DNA of 64,000 nt from G963665925 sp963678925. Its GTDB lineage: Bacteria; Bacillota; Clostridia; Peptostreptococcales; Acidaminobacteraceae. Below, piece after piece: positions 1-9,096 of the stretch. Below the pieces are notes generated by a model. The model ran no database searches, had not been told where the DNA came from, and saw nothing but the letters and a program-made list of their open reading frames with translations. The stretch spans positions 3,534,001 through 3,598,000 of the forward strand of contig OY787533.1 of the NCBI GenBank assembly GCA_963678925.1, given 5' to 3'. The first letter of the stretch is position 1. Each line of letters opens with the position of its first letter. The translations under genes and the position numbers were made by a program.

Positions 1-315
1 ACTCTTTGATCGATTTGATATGCTTGATTTATATGTAACACCAATTGCTGAAGGCTTTGAAGAAAGAGCAATAGAGCTTCAGGGTTTGAGACACTAGAAT
101 TTTATGTTCTTTCTAAAGAAGATATTATTGTGAGAAAATTAGGCCGATATTCTGAAAAAGATAAAGAAGATATTAGCGCCCTTATAAAAGATTCGGATAA
201 AATTTTGATTGCAAAATTGATCAAAATTGTTGAAAGTAGGGACGATTTTAGTGAACGTGTAAAGCATGAGTTTATGAAGAATAGTAAACTACTGAGGGCC
301 GAATATAATGTATAA
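1..315 (+). pseudogene. DUF6036-like nucleotidyltransferase, 3' part, frameshifted
   Basis: The gene enters from the left edge. Reading from base 3, the frame gives LFDRFDMLDLYVTPIAEGFE and ends at a TAG near 96. The protein clearly continues in another frame as LEFYVLSKEDIIVRKLGRYS to the stop at 313-315. Losing one base in a Leu codon near 96-98 explains the break. The segment 'LSKEDIIVRKLGRYSEKDKEDI' in shorter form matches the C-terminal part of DUF6036-type nucleotidyltransferases as I recall the family, which often sit in two-gene defence or toxin-antitoxin units. The stop overlaps the start of the next broken gene, so the two were probably translationally coupled. A sequencing error is an alternative to real decay. 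Confidence 0.55.
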
Positions 316-649
316 TCAATTTGTGAAAAATATGGAATGGTTTTTAGAGTAAAATGGTGGAGCAAGTGAGTATAGTTATAGATATGAACTTGTGAAGAAA
401 CTAGAACCTTTAAAAGATATTAGTCAATTTAGAAAACTGAAGAATACGGATGAAGAATACTATAATGAATTAGCGAATATAATATGGAACATCAATGAAA
501 ATGCAAACAGATATCCATCATTTAAGGTGCTTTCTTGGGAGCTGTGGGGCTACGGATTTGATGGTGAGCCACATAATGCAAATAAAGAAAAACTTGAAGA
601 GCAACTTCGAATGATTGACCTATTGTTAAGTACACAATACTGGCATTAA
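308..649 (+). pseudogene. partner of the DUF6036-like gene, with in-frame stop
   Basis: From the ATG at 308 one frame runs to the stop at 647-649 with a single internal TAA at 350-352. Before it the frame reads MYNQFVKNMEWFLE, and after it NGGASEYSYRYELVKKLEPL and onward. One base change (GAA to TAA) would explain the break. The ATG overlaps the stop of the upstream gene, typical of coupled two-gene units. A shorter protein of 85 residues could start at the GTG at 392. I do not recognise the family; the product is acidic, aromatic-rich and soluble. Confidence 0.45.
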
Positions 650-687
650 ACGCGGATTCCCCCCATAACACGACAAGTGCTAATATA

Positions 688-716
688 CCCCCTGTAGAGA
701 CACAGGGGTTGTTTTG
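688..716 (+). terminator. intrinsic terminator
   Basis: CCCCTGT (689-695) pairs with ACAGGGG (702-708) around a 6-base loop and is followed by TTGTTTTG. It ends the broken two-gene unit upstream. Confidence 0.7.
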
Positions 717-760
717 TATTAGCATGTGGTAAAATATAACATAAGTGTATATAAAACATG
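717..760 (+). promoter_or_regulatory. putative promoter, copy 1 of a repeated module
   Basis: The stretch GTGGTAAAATATAACATA, directly after the terminator, contains -10-like TAAAAT and TATAAC. It recurs almost unchanged at about 7900-7918, also directly behind a terminator hairpin. It would drive the GIY-YIG gene remnant at 815. Confidence 0.4.
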
Positions 761-814
761 AGGAATACTCAGGAAGATCAGATACGCTAAACAAAACTAT
801 TCAGGAGGTATACA

Positions 815-1556
815 GTGGGAAAGAAGTTAACGCTATATCTTATTGATGGAACCGATACTGGACCACGGACTATAGAAATTGGGGATTGGTCTGGAAAAGC
901 AATACACACCCCAAGAGCCGGTTTGCTTACTATGATGGAAAGAACTGAGTATGACAATCCAGGCGTATATATTCTGAAGTCAGATCCTCAAGAAGATATT
1001 TATAATGAAAGAATATACATTGGTGAATCTGAACTCGGAAATTGAAAATGGAAATCAGCCGAATCAGAATTCCTTATCGGAAGCCGATATTTCAGACATG
1101 GAGTATTTTATTGAGCAGATTAAGATTATACTTCCCACTGTAGGTTATAATTTCATGCTTTCAAGTACGGTTCATAAGGTAAATGAAAAGAATGAAGCCA
1201 GTGAGAACTCCGTAGTATTTAGAATTAGGGGACGGAAAGTAAATGCCAGAATGCACGAAACGGCAGAAGGCTTTGTTGTACTGAAAGGTTCTGAAGCGGT
1301 TCTAACTGCAACAAAGTCAATTCATAATGGTTGGCTCAAAATGCGGCAAAAATTAATTAAGTCTGGAACACTCATAGAAGATAATGCTGTTTACAAGTTT
1401 ACCGAGGATACCATATTTAACAGTACGAGTGCAGCGGCTGCAATAATTTTAGGAAGACAAGCTGCTGGTCCAATTGAATGGATAGATGACAATCGCAAAA
1501 GTTATAAAGAATATGAAAGTGAGCGATTGGAGAGCATTCCAGAAAATCCTGAATAG
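815..1556 (+). pseudogene. GIY-YIG nuclease family protein with out-of-frame internal deletion
   Basis: A GTG at 815 follows AGGAGG. The first frame gives an N-terminal part ending in YNERIYIGESE, the start of the GIY-YIG core, and stops at 1043-1045. The second frame, readable from about 1005, continues with NSEIENGNQPNQNSLSEADI and runs to 1556. Proteins of this type have roughly 80 further residues between the two parts, holding the nuclease Arg and Glu. A deletion near 1030 therefore removed most of the catalytic domain and shifted the frame. The C-terminal part (DUF4357-like, about residues 60-180) is intact. The gene is probably dead. Confidence 0.6.
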
Positions 1557-2025
1557 CATTCCGCTAAAAAACACTATAGTACTTTCTGTGAAGGTTCTTT
1601 TTGAGCAAGTGAGAATAGGTTCGCACTAGCAAGGAAGCTCAGTCGACTATATAAGTTCTATTTTGTAAGTCTGTGCGAGACGATGCCCAAATATATACTG
1701 TTAACACTCACTGAAGAAGGAAAGTTGATTAAAAATAAGCGCACCTTGTTTCAGATCTATTTATAAAAGTACAATAAAAAATCGCCTTTAATGAAAATTA
1801 TAAACATGACTTCGTATCTCTGGAAGCTATCGAAGTAAAGCGCGTGTGTTTGCTGAGCAGCTTTCAATGCATAGGACAAATACATGTTCATTAGTTGCAT
1901 GAACACGAGTAGAAGCAATGAGCCACTAGCGTCAAATTGATTCGAAACTGTTCAAATCTACAGGCAAGATAGGCTTCTTATTGAGAGGGTGATTGTCTTA
2001 GTTGTTAGAATCCATGGAGGTATAT
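1557..2025. other. gene-free stretch after the decayed island
   Basis: No convincing coding frame or RNA is seen. Only short frames occur, such as one near 1684 beginning MPKYILLTLTEEG and ending after about 27 codons. It is probably remnant DNA of the decaying region upstream. Confidence 0.4.
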
Positions 2026-2562
2026 ATGAAAGAAAGCGTCCTTGAATTTGGGAAATACCAATTGAGGTTACTGGAAGAAAAAGATGCTGAAGGGTATTAT
2101 AAATGTGGTTTTGAGTCTCCAGACAGCGAGTCGGCTTATTTTACTGGAACAACAGGGCGATTCACGAAGGACCAAATCATGACTTATGTAAGTAATGTGG
2201 TTAGAAATCCAAATCGATATGACTTTTTGATTATTAGGGAAGACGCAATAATTGGCGAAGTTGTCCTAACTGATATTGTGAATAAAAACTGCCATTATAG
2301 AATTTGTATATTTAACAAGGCGCATTTTTCAAAAGGAATTGGATTCAATGCAACTCAAAAGGTCTTGCAGTATGCATTTCAAGAGTTAGGTCTTGAATCT
2401 GTTGAGTTGGAAGTCTTCCCCTTTAATGAACGGGGGATTGCCTTATATAAGAAACTGGGATTTGAGATTACGGGTGAACGCTTCGATGAAGAAGCAGAAA
2501 TGCCTTATAGGACCATATATGAAATGCGGTTGACAGCAGATCAATTTCACTACCAAGAGTAA
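2026..2562 (+). CDS. GNAT family N-acetyltransferase (RimJ/RimL-like)
   Basis: This is a soluble acetyl-CoA-dependent N-acetyltransferase of 178 residues; its acceptor is unknown. The N-terminal half has the RimJ-type opening LRLLEEKDAEGYYKCGF. Around residues 105-120 the acetyl-CoA site reads HFSKGIGFNATQKVL, where RimJ-like proteins have a GxGxG/A loop. The C-terminal segment ALYKKLGFEITGE is the usual GNAT end motif. The start is placed at the ATG at 2026, seven bases after GGAGG. In-frame TTG codons further upstream lack a site. It is the first of eight GNAT domains in the next 20 kb. Confidence 0.85.
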   Translation: MKESVLEFGKYQLRLLEEKDAEGYYKCGFESPDSESAYFTGTTGRFTKDQIMTYVSNVVRNPNRYDFLIIREDAIIGEVVLTDIVNKNCHYRICIFNKAHFSKGIGFNATQKVLQYAFQELGLESVELEVFPFNERGIALYKKLGFEITGERFDEEAEMPYRTIYEMRLTADQFHYQE

Positions 2563-2602
2563 TTAGACCCAAGAGAAGAATTGATAATAACGGGGGTGTA
2601 CT

Positions 2603-3457
2603 ATGAATTTTTTATGTATTGATGATTTGAGTCTTGAAGAAATCGATAGAATATTCAAGATGGCGGATATTCTCAGAGAAGAACGGAAATTACTGCTGCA
2701 AGGAAAAACCTTCGTCTTGTTCTTTCCAGAATCAAGTATAAGAACAAGACTGTCATTTGAAAAGGGTATCAAAGACCTTGGTGGTGAGTGCATCCTCTTT
2801 CCGCCATCTACGCTGGACAAGCGCGAAGCACTCATAGACGTGTCAAATTATATTGATAACTGGGCAGACGGAATCATAGTCAGACACTCAGATTATGATC
2901 GGATCTGTGCCTTGGCAACGGGGTCAAATATTCCTGTAATTAATGCCATGACATCCCATAACCACCCCTGTGAAATTCTCTCAGATATTTATGCCATAAG
3001 CAGACGGCGTGCGGATTATTTGAATTTGAACTATACCTTCGTAGGCGGTGGCGGCAACATTGCAAATTCATGGACTGCGGCAGCTGAAGTATTTGGTTTT
3101 ACCTTGAATCACGTTTGTCGTGACAAGTATAAAATTAAAGAAAACAGCGAAACATATCGATTTGCAACTTCTATAGATGATATCCTAAAAGACAGTGATA
3201 TAGTACTCACAGACCCGCTGCCCAAGGAACTTAGAGAAGCGTCTTATTATGATAAATATCAAATCACATTAGATAGAATGAAAGCTTGCAGGCGGCATGC
3301 TTTATTAAATCCTTGCCCACCGTTTTATAGAGGAGAAGAAGTAAGTGCAGATGTGATAGATTCTGAATACTTTGTAGGCTATACGTTCAAAGAGAACCTG
3401 ATTTACGTTCAGCAAGCGATAATACTCCATTGTCTTGGGATAGATGCGGGCTATTAG
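2603..3457 (+). CDS. aspartate/ornithine carbamoyltransferase family protein
   Basis: This 284-residue protein transfers a carbamoyl group to an amino acid, most likely ornithine or a related amine. The carbamoyl-phosphate loop is seen as SSIRTR (residues 44-49, family STRTR). The second site is HNHPCE (about 119-124, family HPxQ), and the C-terminal motif is NPCPPFYRGEEV instead of the usual HCLP. The N-terminal domain is complete but the protein is shorter than typical OTCases (about 310-330). The changed second-substrate motif makes the acceptor uncertain. It starts at an ATG eight bases after GGGGGTG and stands alone, not next to arginine genes. Confidence 0.75.
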   Translation: MNFLCIDDLSLEEIDRIFKMADILREERKLLLQGKTFVLFFPESSIRTRLSFEKGIKDLGGECILFPPSTLDKREALIDVSNYIDNWADGIIVRHSDYDRICALATGSNIPVINAMTSHNHPCEILSDIYAISRRRADYLNLNYTFVGGGGNIANSWTAAAEVFGFTLNHVCRDKYKIKENSETYRFATSIDDILKDSDIVLTDPLPKELREASYYDKYQITLDRMKACRRHALLNPCPPFYRGEEVSADVIDSEYFVGYTFKENLIYVQQAIILHCLGIDAGY

Positions 3458-3496
3458 CTTTGTGCTGTGTCAAATCAGTTAAGCTAATAAATACTG

Positions 3497-3919
3497 ATGC
3501 GGTTAAGTGAAGCACAAGATATGTGGAGGCTCTGTTTGAACAGACTTAAAAGACAAGTGGAAATAATTTTGGATTTGGCAAAGCGATTCAAAACTGAAAG
3601 TATTGAATATCACTTCGATGGTTCTACTGCAAAAGTATTGCAGGGAGAAGGCCTTGTTATGGACGATATAGATATTGTCTTTCCCTACATCTTGCAGTCT
3701 AAAGTTAGAGCCTGTTTTGGAGAAAAGAGTTTAACTGAGATTTCAATAGAAAAGAAATGTCAATTAGAGCATTTCCATTACTATGAAGGAGAGGAAAAAG
3801 TGCATTTGCTCTTTTATAAAGAATCAGTCCATAGTTTTTATGACAATCATATTCAAATTGATTTAGATGGAAAAAGGATTTGGGTTAAAGGATTGAATCA
3901 CTTCAAAAAGAATATATAA
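3497..3919 (+). CDS. nucleotidyltransferase-like protein
   Basis: This is a 140-residue soluble protein. FDGSTAKVLQG followed by MDDIDIVF (about residues 37-60) resembles the GS...DxD core of minimal nucleotidyltransferases. A third Asp may lie in HIQIDLDGKRIW near residue 125. No ribosome binding site of note precedes the ATG at 3497, so the start is uncertain and an upstream start or coupling to the carbamoyltransferase is possible. The assignment rests on the motif alone; the substrate is unknown. Confidence 0.5.
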   Translation: MRLSEAQDMWRLCLNRLKRQVEIILDLAKRFKTESIEYHFDGSTAKVLQGEGLVMDDIDIVFPYILQSKVRACFGEKSLTEISIEKKCQLEHFHYYEGEEKVHLLFYKESVHSFYDNHIQIDLDGKRIWVKGLNHFKKNI

Positions 3920-4052
3920 GGTTGTGCGAGCATTTCCACGATTTAATCGATTATAGGATTTTCATTAGGCCACGTTTCTTTCTGAAAGTGGTACTTCTTA
4001 TTCTGCGCTGCAGTGAAATATAGGGTGAAGGACATGTAAAGAAGGTGCAGGC

Positions 4053-4934
4053 ATGAAAGCGATTATGGAAGCCATTAAGGCACTGAACTTGGATGTTCTC
4101 TCAATAAATCCAGTCAAAGATTCATACAGTTCGACGGTTAGAATTTTAGAGCTTAAGCAGGGTCAACGGGTTGTGCTAAAAATTCCGTTTAGTAAAGAAA
4201 AGCTTTTAAGAGAAGAAAAAGCACTTGGGTTATTGGATGCAAATCCTTTAGTTCCAAGGCTTTTGAATATATGGTATGGAGACGAATCTAATACTGGCGC
4301 CTTACTCTTGTCCTATATTAATGGTACGCCTATGGTTCTGCCAGCAAATGAAGAGACGATATATGAAATGGGAAAAGCCCTGGCTGAAATACATACTGTA
4401 AAACTTGATCGCTTTGAACTGGATGACCGGGAGAAAGACTGGGCGATGAGTGTAAAGAACAAGATTGCATCATGGGTACTGGAAATTCAAGATTTCATAG
4501 CACCATCAATGCTTGAAAGTATCGATGTATTTCTAAATGAAAAGATTAAGCTGCTAAACCAGGCAGATGGACCTTGCTTGGTTCATTTTGATTATAGGCC
4601 TGGAAATGTTTTGGTTCGGCATGGGAAAATAGTTGGTGTTATTGATTTTGAGGCTTCACGGGGCGGCTCGGCTGAAATCGATTTTACAAAGGTCTCAAAT
4701 CTGATCTGGAAAGAATCACCTGAGCATAAAAGGATGTTTTTAGAGGGCTACACATCTGTAAGAAAATTGCCCAATTTACAAGAAGTACTGCCAATATATT
4801 CTTTTTATCATGCGATAGGTGGGATGGCTTGGTGTGTTAGAAGAGGTCAGCTGGAGGATGATTTTTTTTACGAAAATCTGAGCGCTCTGCAAGCCATTTT
4901 AAAAGCAGATGAATCGGAATCCATACTTAGGTAA
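4053..4934 (+). CDS. aminoglycoside phosphotransferase (APH) family kinase
   Basis: This 293-residue protein has the APH/choline-kinase fold. The catalytic loop is seen as LVHFDYRPGNVLV (about residues 183-195), with HFD in place of the canonical HGD. The metal-binding segment is VIDFEASRGG (about 202-211), and an ATP-side Lys is in VVLKIPFSK (about residue 45). The family phosphorylates antibiotics or small metabolites; the substrate cannot be read from sequence. An AGAAGGTG site precedes the ATG. It lies among acetyltransferases and other modifying enzymes, but no resistance phenotype can be claimed. Confidence 0.8.
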   Translation: MKAIMEAIKALNLDVLSINPVKDSYSSTVRILELKQGQRVVLKIPFSKEKLLREEKALGLLDANPLVPRLLNIWYGDESNTGALLLSYINGTPMVLPANEETIYEMGKALAEIHTVKLDRFELDDREKDWAMSVKNKIASWVLEIQDFIAPSMLESIDVFLNEKIKLLNQADGPCLVHFDYRPGNVLVRHGKIVGVIDFEASRGGSAEIDFTKVSNLIWKESPEHKRMFLEGYTSVRKLPNLQEVLPIYSFYHAIGGMAWCVRRGQLEDDFFYENLSALQAILKADESESILR

Positions 4935-5005
4935 GGCAATCTGAGAAATTCATCTTCAAAAGTTTCATAAAGAAACTTGTCGTAAGGTATATGGGGGATA
5001 AATAC

Positions 5006-5827
5006 ATGATTTTTGAACTGATGAAGAAAGATTTTTCAATGATTGAACACATGCTTAATCATGACCAAATAAATTTAGAAATCAAGGCGGTCATATCGGG
5101 CTATAATCCAGGCTGGGTCTTTGTCGACAGTTTGGAAACACCGAAAACTGCCATGATTTGGTCAAAAGGCATCGCAGGATTCTATTTTGTTGGCCAAGAA
5201 GATAACACAAGCTTCAACACAAGCATCAAGGGGTTTATTGATAGTAAGATTTCCCCGCGTTTAAAGCAAGAGGGGTTAAACAGCTTTGAGTTCAGCGGCA
5301 CATCCAGTGAATGGGACAGGGTCTTAGACCAGATCTTTATGAATAGAAATACAAGAAAGTCAAAGCAGTTTGTATATAAAAGCGCCAATAATGCCCCCTT
5401 GAATACATATGAAAATTTAGAGCGTGATTACTGTATCAGAAGAGTAGACCGGAGTTTATTGGAAGATGAAACCTACGATGTGTCTTTTATAAGGGACGCT
5501 ATTTTAGAGTGGTGGATGTCTTATGAAGACTACTTAGAGCATGGAATTGGGTATGGCATATTCCATAAAAAGGTTGCTGTATGTTCATGTGTCACAAGCT
5601 TTATGAATGATGAAGAAATGGAGTCGCATATTGTCTCAAAATCTGAATATAGAAAAAGGGGTCTTGCAACTGCCGCAGTAAGCGCTTTTCTAAAGGAAGC
5701 AAAGTCAAAAAACTACAGTATTCACTGGGATTGCATGGAACGCAACTTTGGATCGCGCGCCTTGGCAGAAAAACACGGTCTGAAAAAAGCATTTGAGTAC
5801 ACCTTGTTTGAATTTGAACTAATCTAG
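5006..5827 (+). CDS. GNAT acetyltransferase, ZmaR-like (GNAT_acetyltran family)
   Basis: This 273-residue protein has a long N-terminal half without a catalytic motif and a C-terminal GNAT fold. The acetyl-CoA loop is SEYRKRGLATAAVSAFL (about residues 210-226), followed by IHWDCMERNFGSRALAEKHG. This domain arrangement is that of the GNAT family that includes zwittermicin-resistance-type proteins. The ATG at 5006 lies eight bases after GGGGGA and is preferred over the ATG at 4991, which lacks a site. The acceptor is unknown. Confidence 0.75.
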   Translation: MIFELMKKDFSMIEHMLNHDQINLEIKAVISGYNPGWVFVDSLETPKTAMIWSKGIAGFYFVGQEDNTSFNTSIKGFIDSKISPRLKQEGLNSFEFSGTSSEWDRVLDQIFMNRNTRKSKQFVYKSANNAPLNTYENLERDYCIRRVDRSLLEDETYDVSFIRDAILEWWMSYEDYLEHGIGYGIFHKKVAVCSCVTSFMNDEEMESHIVSKSEYRKRGLATAAVSAFLKEAKSKNYSIHWDCMERNFGSRALAEKHGLKKAFEYTLFEFELI

Positions 5828-5866
5828 TATCAAGGCTAGAAACACCATGTCTCGATTAGGAGTTTC

Positions 5867-6652
5867 ATGATGAAAATACTGACCTATAATATATGGAACC
5901 ATGATTTAAAATTTGAAAGAAGAATGGTAATGCTTGCTGAGTGCATTGCCGCTGAAAATGTGGATCTGTTGGCACTACAGGAAGTGCGTTCTGAGTACCT
6001 GGTCCATGAGTTAATGGACAAATGCGGATTCAAGTACGTCTTTTGGAAGAAGTATCATGACTGTGAGGAAGGGCTTGCAGTTCTTACAAACTACGAAATA
6101 CTGTCCACTTGGACCAATTGGGATGAATCGATAGATGTTCATAATAGCGGCTCGGTCTGCCTGGAAATTGAGTGTGGAGGAAAAAGACTCAGTGTCTCAA
6201 ATGTACACCTGGATTATCGGTGTGCACTTAATCGTGAAATTGAAATTATCAAATTGACCGACTACATTCGCACACTCAATACAGACTATAATCTTTTGAT
6301 GGGTGATTTCAATGCAGATCCCCAGTCATCGATTCATGGATTTTTAAGTGGGCGGCAATCGCTGTATGGCAAAAGTGCCCGGTGGATTGATTTGGGGGAG
6401 TCATACTCTAAGAGACAAGGCCTAAGTCTTGAGGTAACGATAGACTACTTAAACAATCCAAGATGGAAAAATGAAACCAGTCTTGATATCCCGGGCAGAT
6501 TTGACTGGGTACTCCTGGAAAACCCTTATCCGAACCCCTATCCTGCCTTGCTTGATTACAAACTTGTAGGCAAAAACATTAAGAACGGCATAACCCCAAG
6601 TGATCATTACGGTGTGCTGTGCCAAATGGGTTTTGATAACATTCTGTTATAA
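5867..6652 (+). CDS. endonuclease/exonuclease/phosphatase family metal-dependent hydrolase
   Basis: The fold is recognisable from KILTYNIWN at the N-terminus and the metal-binding Glu in LLALQEVRS (about residue 39). LMGDFNADP follows (about 145) and the C-terminal SDHYGVLC (about 244-251). These are the classical motifs of DNase I-like phosphodiesterases and phosphatases. It has 261 residues and no signal peptide, so it is probably cytoplasmic. Two adjacent ATGs (5867, 5870) follow AGGAG. The substrate is unknown. Confidence 0.8.
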   Translation: MMKILTYNIWNHDLKFERRMVMLAECIAAENVDLLALQEVRSEYLVHELMDKCGFKYVFWKKYHDCEEGLAVLTNYEILSTWTNWDESIDVHNSGSVCLEIECGGKRLSVSNVHLDYRCALNREIEIIKLTDYIRTLNTDYNLLMGDFNADPQSSIHGFLSGRQSLYGKSARWIDLGESYSKRQGLSLEVTIDYLNNPRWKNETSLDIPGRFDWVLLENPYPNPYPALLDYKLVGKNIKNGITPSDHYGVLCQMGFDNILL

Positions 6653-6697
6653 AAAATAGCTTGTATAAATATGTTGAGTGAAAAGAGGAAGCGCATA

Positions 6698-7171
6698 ATG
6701 TGTGAAAACAAAAAACAATCAGAACTAGATCACCTGTATCTTCAGGACTGCATAATCGATAACTTGGAGTGGGCAGGGAAAAATCTGACTTTGTATTTTG
6801 AGAGTGTAGATGTATTGTCTACGCATCCCGACAATCCATTTGATGTTGCAAAATGTGGTGAGGGCGCAAGTCTGATATTCAAGAACTGCATTGCCACAAA
6901 TGTCATCAGGCATGACTCTGACAAGCCAAAGAATGCGGATATCATCAAAATGAATTTGGAGGATCTAGTCCTTGATTTTGAAGTTCTGGAAGTCAATTAT
7001 CAAAGCACCATGGACGGGAAACCCGTATATAAGTTTCATGGCCAGTGCTCTTATGAACTGAATAGTGATTTTGGCGAGTTTACCCTTTGCTTTGAGTCTG
7101 TGAGGGTTCAGTGGACAGAGCTTGAAGCTGACTCCTGGTTTGTAATGCTCGACCAGGATGAATCCTTATAG
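6698..7171 (+). CDS. hypothetical protein
   Basis: This is a soluble 157-residue protein, acidic and rich in beta-type sequence (alternating hydrophobic residues such as LTLYFESVDVL and FTLCFESVRVQW). It has no recognised motif, signal peptide or membrane segment. The ATG at 6698 follows AGAGGAAG at good spacing and is preferred over the ATG at 6671. It reads like an immunity- or DUF-type small domain, but I cannot name the family. Confidence 0.6.
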   Translation: MCENKKQSELDHLYLQDCIIDNLEWAGKNLTLYFESVDVLSTHPDNPFDVAKCGEGASLIFKNCIATNVIRHDSDKPKNADIIKMNLEDLVLDFEVLEVNYQSTMDGKPVYKFHGQCSYELNSDFGEFTLCFESVRVQWTELEADSWFVMLDQDESL

Positions 7172-7256
7172 CAATTGATTCACGGGTTCGTGCTGGCCTC
7201 TAAACAGATGTTTTAATAGATCGAAAAAAACCATAGAAAGCAAGGGATGTGTTCGC

Positions 7257-7832
7257 ATGAAAAGAGTGTGTTACTTTATATTTGACGGAATGACAGACTA
7301 TGAAATAACACTATCCATGCATTTGCTGGGTGCAGATGCAGGTTATGAGGTACAGACTATTTCTTATGAAGCATCTGAGATCAAGTCGAAATCAGGGGTC
7401 ATTTACAAGCCGCATAAAAGAGTAATAGATGTCCAAAGTGAAGATGTTGATGGCCTGATTATCTGCGGTGGCTGGTTTGGCGAGGTAAGACCTGAACTGA
7501 CTGAGCTCATACAAAGGCTAGACAATGAGGGAAAAATGCTTGCAGGAATATGCGGCGCTGGAACATTTATGCTTGCCAGTGCAGGTGTTTTGAAAAAGAG
7601 AAGGTACACAACACCCATAACCGATTGGACGGAAAAGCATCAAGCGGTATTTGGCCTTAAAAATCCTTTTGATTATAAGACGTTTGAGCGTGAACGGGTC
7701 ATAAGGCATGACAATGTGATTACAAGCTTAGGCCAAGCCTTTATCGATTTTTCAATAGAAATATGTGACTGGTTCAAGCTGTTTCAAGATGAAAGTGAGA
7801 GAGAAGCCTTTGGTGCATATTTGAAAGGCTAA
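7257..7832 (+). CDS. DJ-1/PfpI family (type 1 glutamine amidotransferase-like) protein
   Basis: This 191-residue protein has the flavodoxin-like DJ-1/PfpI fold. LIICGGWFG (about residues 67-75) forms the oxyanion-side loop. The nucleophile elbow AGICGAGTFML (about 96-106) holds the reactive Cys, and an acidic residue near the N-terminus (FDGMTDYE) fits the family Glu/Asp. Members act as glyoxalases, deglycases, proteases or chaperones; the role cannot be chosen here. An AAGGGA site precedes the ATG, and a strong terminator follows. Confidence 0.8.
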   Translation: MKRVCYFIFDGMTDYEITLSMHLLGADAGYEVQTISYEASEIKSKSGVIYKPHKRVIDVQSEDVDGLIICGGWFGEVRPELTELIQRLDNEGKMLAGICGAGTFMLASAGVLKKRRYTTPITDWTEKHQAVFGLKNPFDYKTFERERVIRHDNVITSLGQAFIDFSIEICDWFKLFQDESEREAFGAYLKG

Positions 7833-7860
7833 CTCGAGACTCTTGACATAATGTTTCCGA

Positions 7861-7890
7861 AAGCCCCTCTGATAAGAAAGGGGCTTTTCT
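7861..7890 (+). terminator. intrinsic terminator
   Basis: AGCCCCT (7862-7868) pairs with AGGGGCT (7879-7885), followed by TTTCTG. It ends the DJ-1/PfpI gene. Confidence 0.8.
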
Positions 7891-7932
7891 GTATTAAATT
7901 GTGGTAAAATATAACATATAAGTATAAGAAAA
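7891..7932 (+). promoter_or_regulatory. putative promoter, copy 2 of a repeated module
   Basis: GTGGTAAAATATAACATA lies directly behind the terminator and repeats the sequence at about 727-744. -10-like TAAAAT and TATAAC are present. It would serve the methyltransferase at 7976 and the genes after it. Confidence 0.45.
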
Positions 7933-7975
7933 GTAGGCTTGAAAACGGGTTCGGTTTGAAGGAAAGGAAATACAC

Positions 7976-8542
7976 ATGTACTATATGGGAGACTCAAAGT
8001 TCTGGAATGACAAATTTCAGTCCAGGTCAGACAGACCTCTGAAACCAGAGCGTATTTTGATAGAGCGTATTGATTTGCTATGTGGAAGTACCGTTCTGGA
8101 TTTGGCATGTGGTGATGGACGGAACACCTTGTTTTTCCTTGAAAACGGGTATGATGTAACCGGTGTTGACTTTAGTCTTGAGGGCTTGAAACGGTTAAGA
8201 CGATTTGCAAGCCGGTTTGGGGAACGACTGAAAACGGTCCAGGCTGATCTATCAAAGAAGGAAAGTCTTATCGGACTGGGCACCTTTGACAACCTTATTG
8301 TTTGCCACTATAGACTGAGTGAGTACCAATTACAAACACTCGCTGATATCGTGCGTAAAGATGGAATCCTGATGATTACGGGTTTTGGCGAAAATCATAC
8401 CTGTGATGAAAGAATAAGTCCTTCAGAACTGATTTACAAGAAGGATATAGAATGCCTAGGTAAAGATTTTGAGCTTCTTGAGGAGACGGGGCAGGCTGAT
8501 CAAAGAGGGGATTTCATTACATTTGTATTTAGAAGAAAATGA
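7976..8542 (+). CDS. class I SAM-dependent methyltransferase
   Basis: The SAM-binding motif I is VLDLACGDGRNTLFFL (about residues 39-54), and motif II is the acidic strand end in VTGVDFSLEGL (about 60-70). The 188-residue size fits small-molecule methyltransferases of the TehB/UbiE-like group. The start at 7976 follows AAGGAAAGGA; an in-frame ATG nine bases later is also possible. The methyl acceptor is unknown. Confidence 0.8.
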   Translation: MYYMGDSKFWNDKFQSRSDRPLKPERILIERIDLLCGSTVLDLACGDGRNTLFFLENGYDVTGVDFSLEGLKRLRRFASRFGERLKTVQADLSKKESLIGLGTFDNLIVCHYRLSEYQLQTLADIVRKDGILMITGFGENHTCDERISPSELIYKKDIECLGKDFELLEETGQADQRGDFITFVFRRK

Positions 8543-8583
8543 GACCATGCATGAAGGTGGTCTGAAGTGGGGGCGACAGACAA

Positions 8584-9060
8584 ATGGTCATATCACATAT
8601 TGTAGCGGTGGCAAAAAACAATGTCATTGGGAATGACAATGATATTCCTTGGAAAATTCCCGGAGAACAGCAGCGGTTTAAAGCCTTAACCATGGACAAG
8701 TATGTTGTGATGGGCAGGAAGACATATGAGTCTTTAGGGAAAGAACTGAAGGGTAGAAAAGTAATCATAGTTTCAAGACGCCAAAACCAGCTGAATAAAA
8801 AACATATCACTGTCCCCAGTATAGAAGAAGCACTTGAAGTCTGCTGCAATGAGCAAGAGGTGTTTATTGCTGGTGGTGGCGAAATATACAAAAGCACAAT
8901 GGAGATGGCACATAAGCTGTATGTTACGGAAATTGATGCTGAAATAAAGGGCAATGTATATTATCCGGAAATTGATGACACAAAGTACGAAAAGACATAT
9001 TCAGAGCAGATAGAAAATGCAAATATACTCTATACATATATGACTTATGAGAGAAAATGA
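8584..9060 (+). CDS. folA: dihydrofolate reductase
   Basis: It reduces dihydrofolate to tetrahydrofolate with NADPH in the cytoplasm. The substrate site is NDIPWKIPGEQQRFKALT (about residues 20-37), with Glu at the usual catalytic Asp/Glu position. VVMGRKTYESLG (about 42-53) and IAGGGEIYK (about 98-106) are the NADPH motifs. At 158 residues it is full length. The ATG follows GGGGG at about ten bases. It stands alone, without thymidylate synthase nearby, so a second copy elsewhere is possible. Confidence 0.9.
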   Translation: MVISHIVAVAKNNVIGNDNDIPWKIPGEQQRFKALTMDKYVVMGRKTYESLGKELKGRKVIIVSRRQNQLNKKHITVPSIEEALEVCCNEQEVFIAGGGEIYKSTMEMAHKLYVTEIDAEIKGNVYYPEIDDTKYEKTYSEQIENANILYTYMTYERK

Positions 9061-9096
9061 AAGTTCTCTATCTTTGTATTGGAAGGAGCGTAGGAC

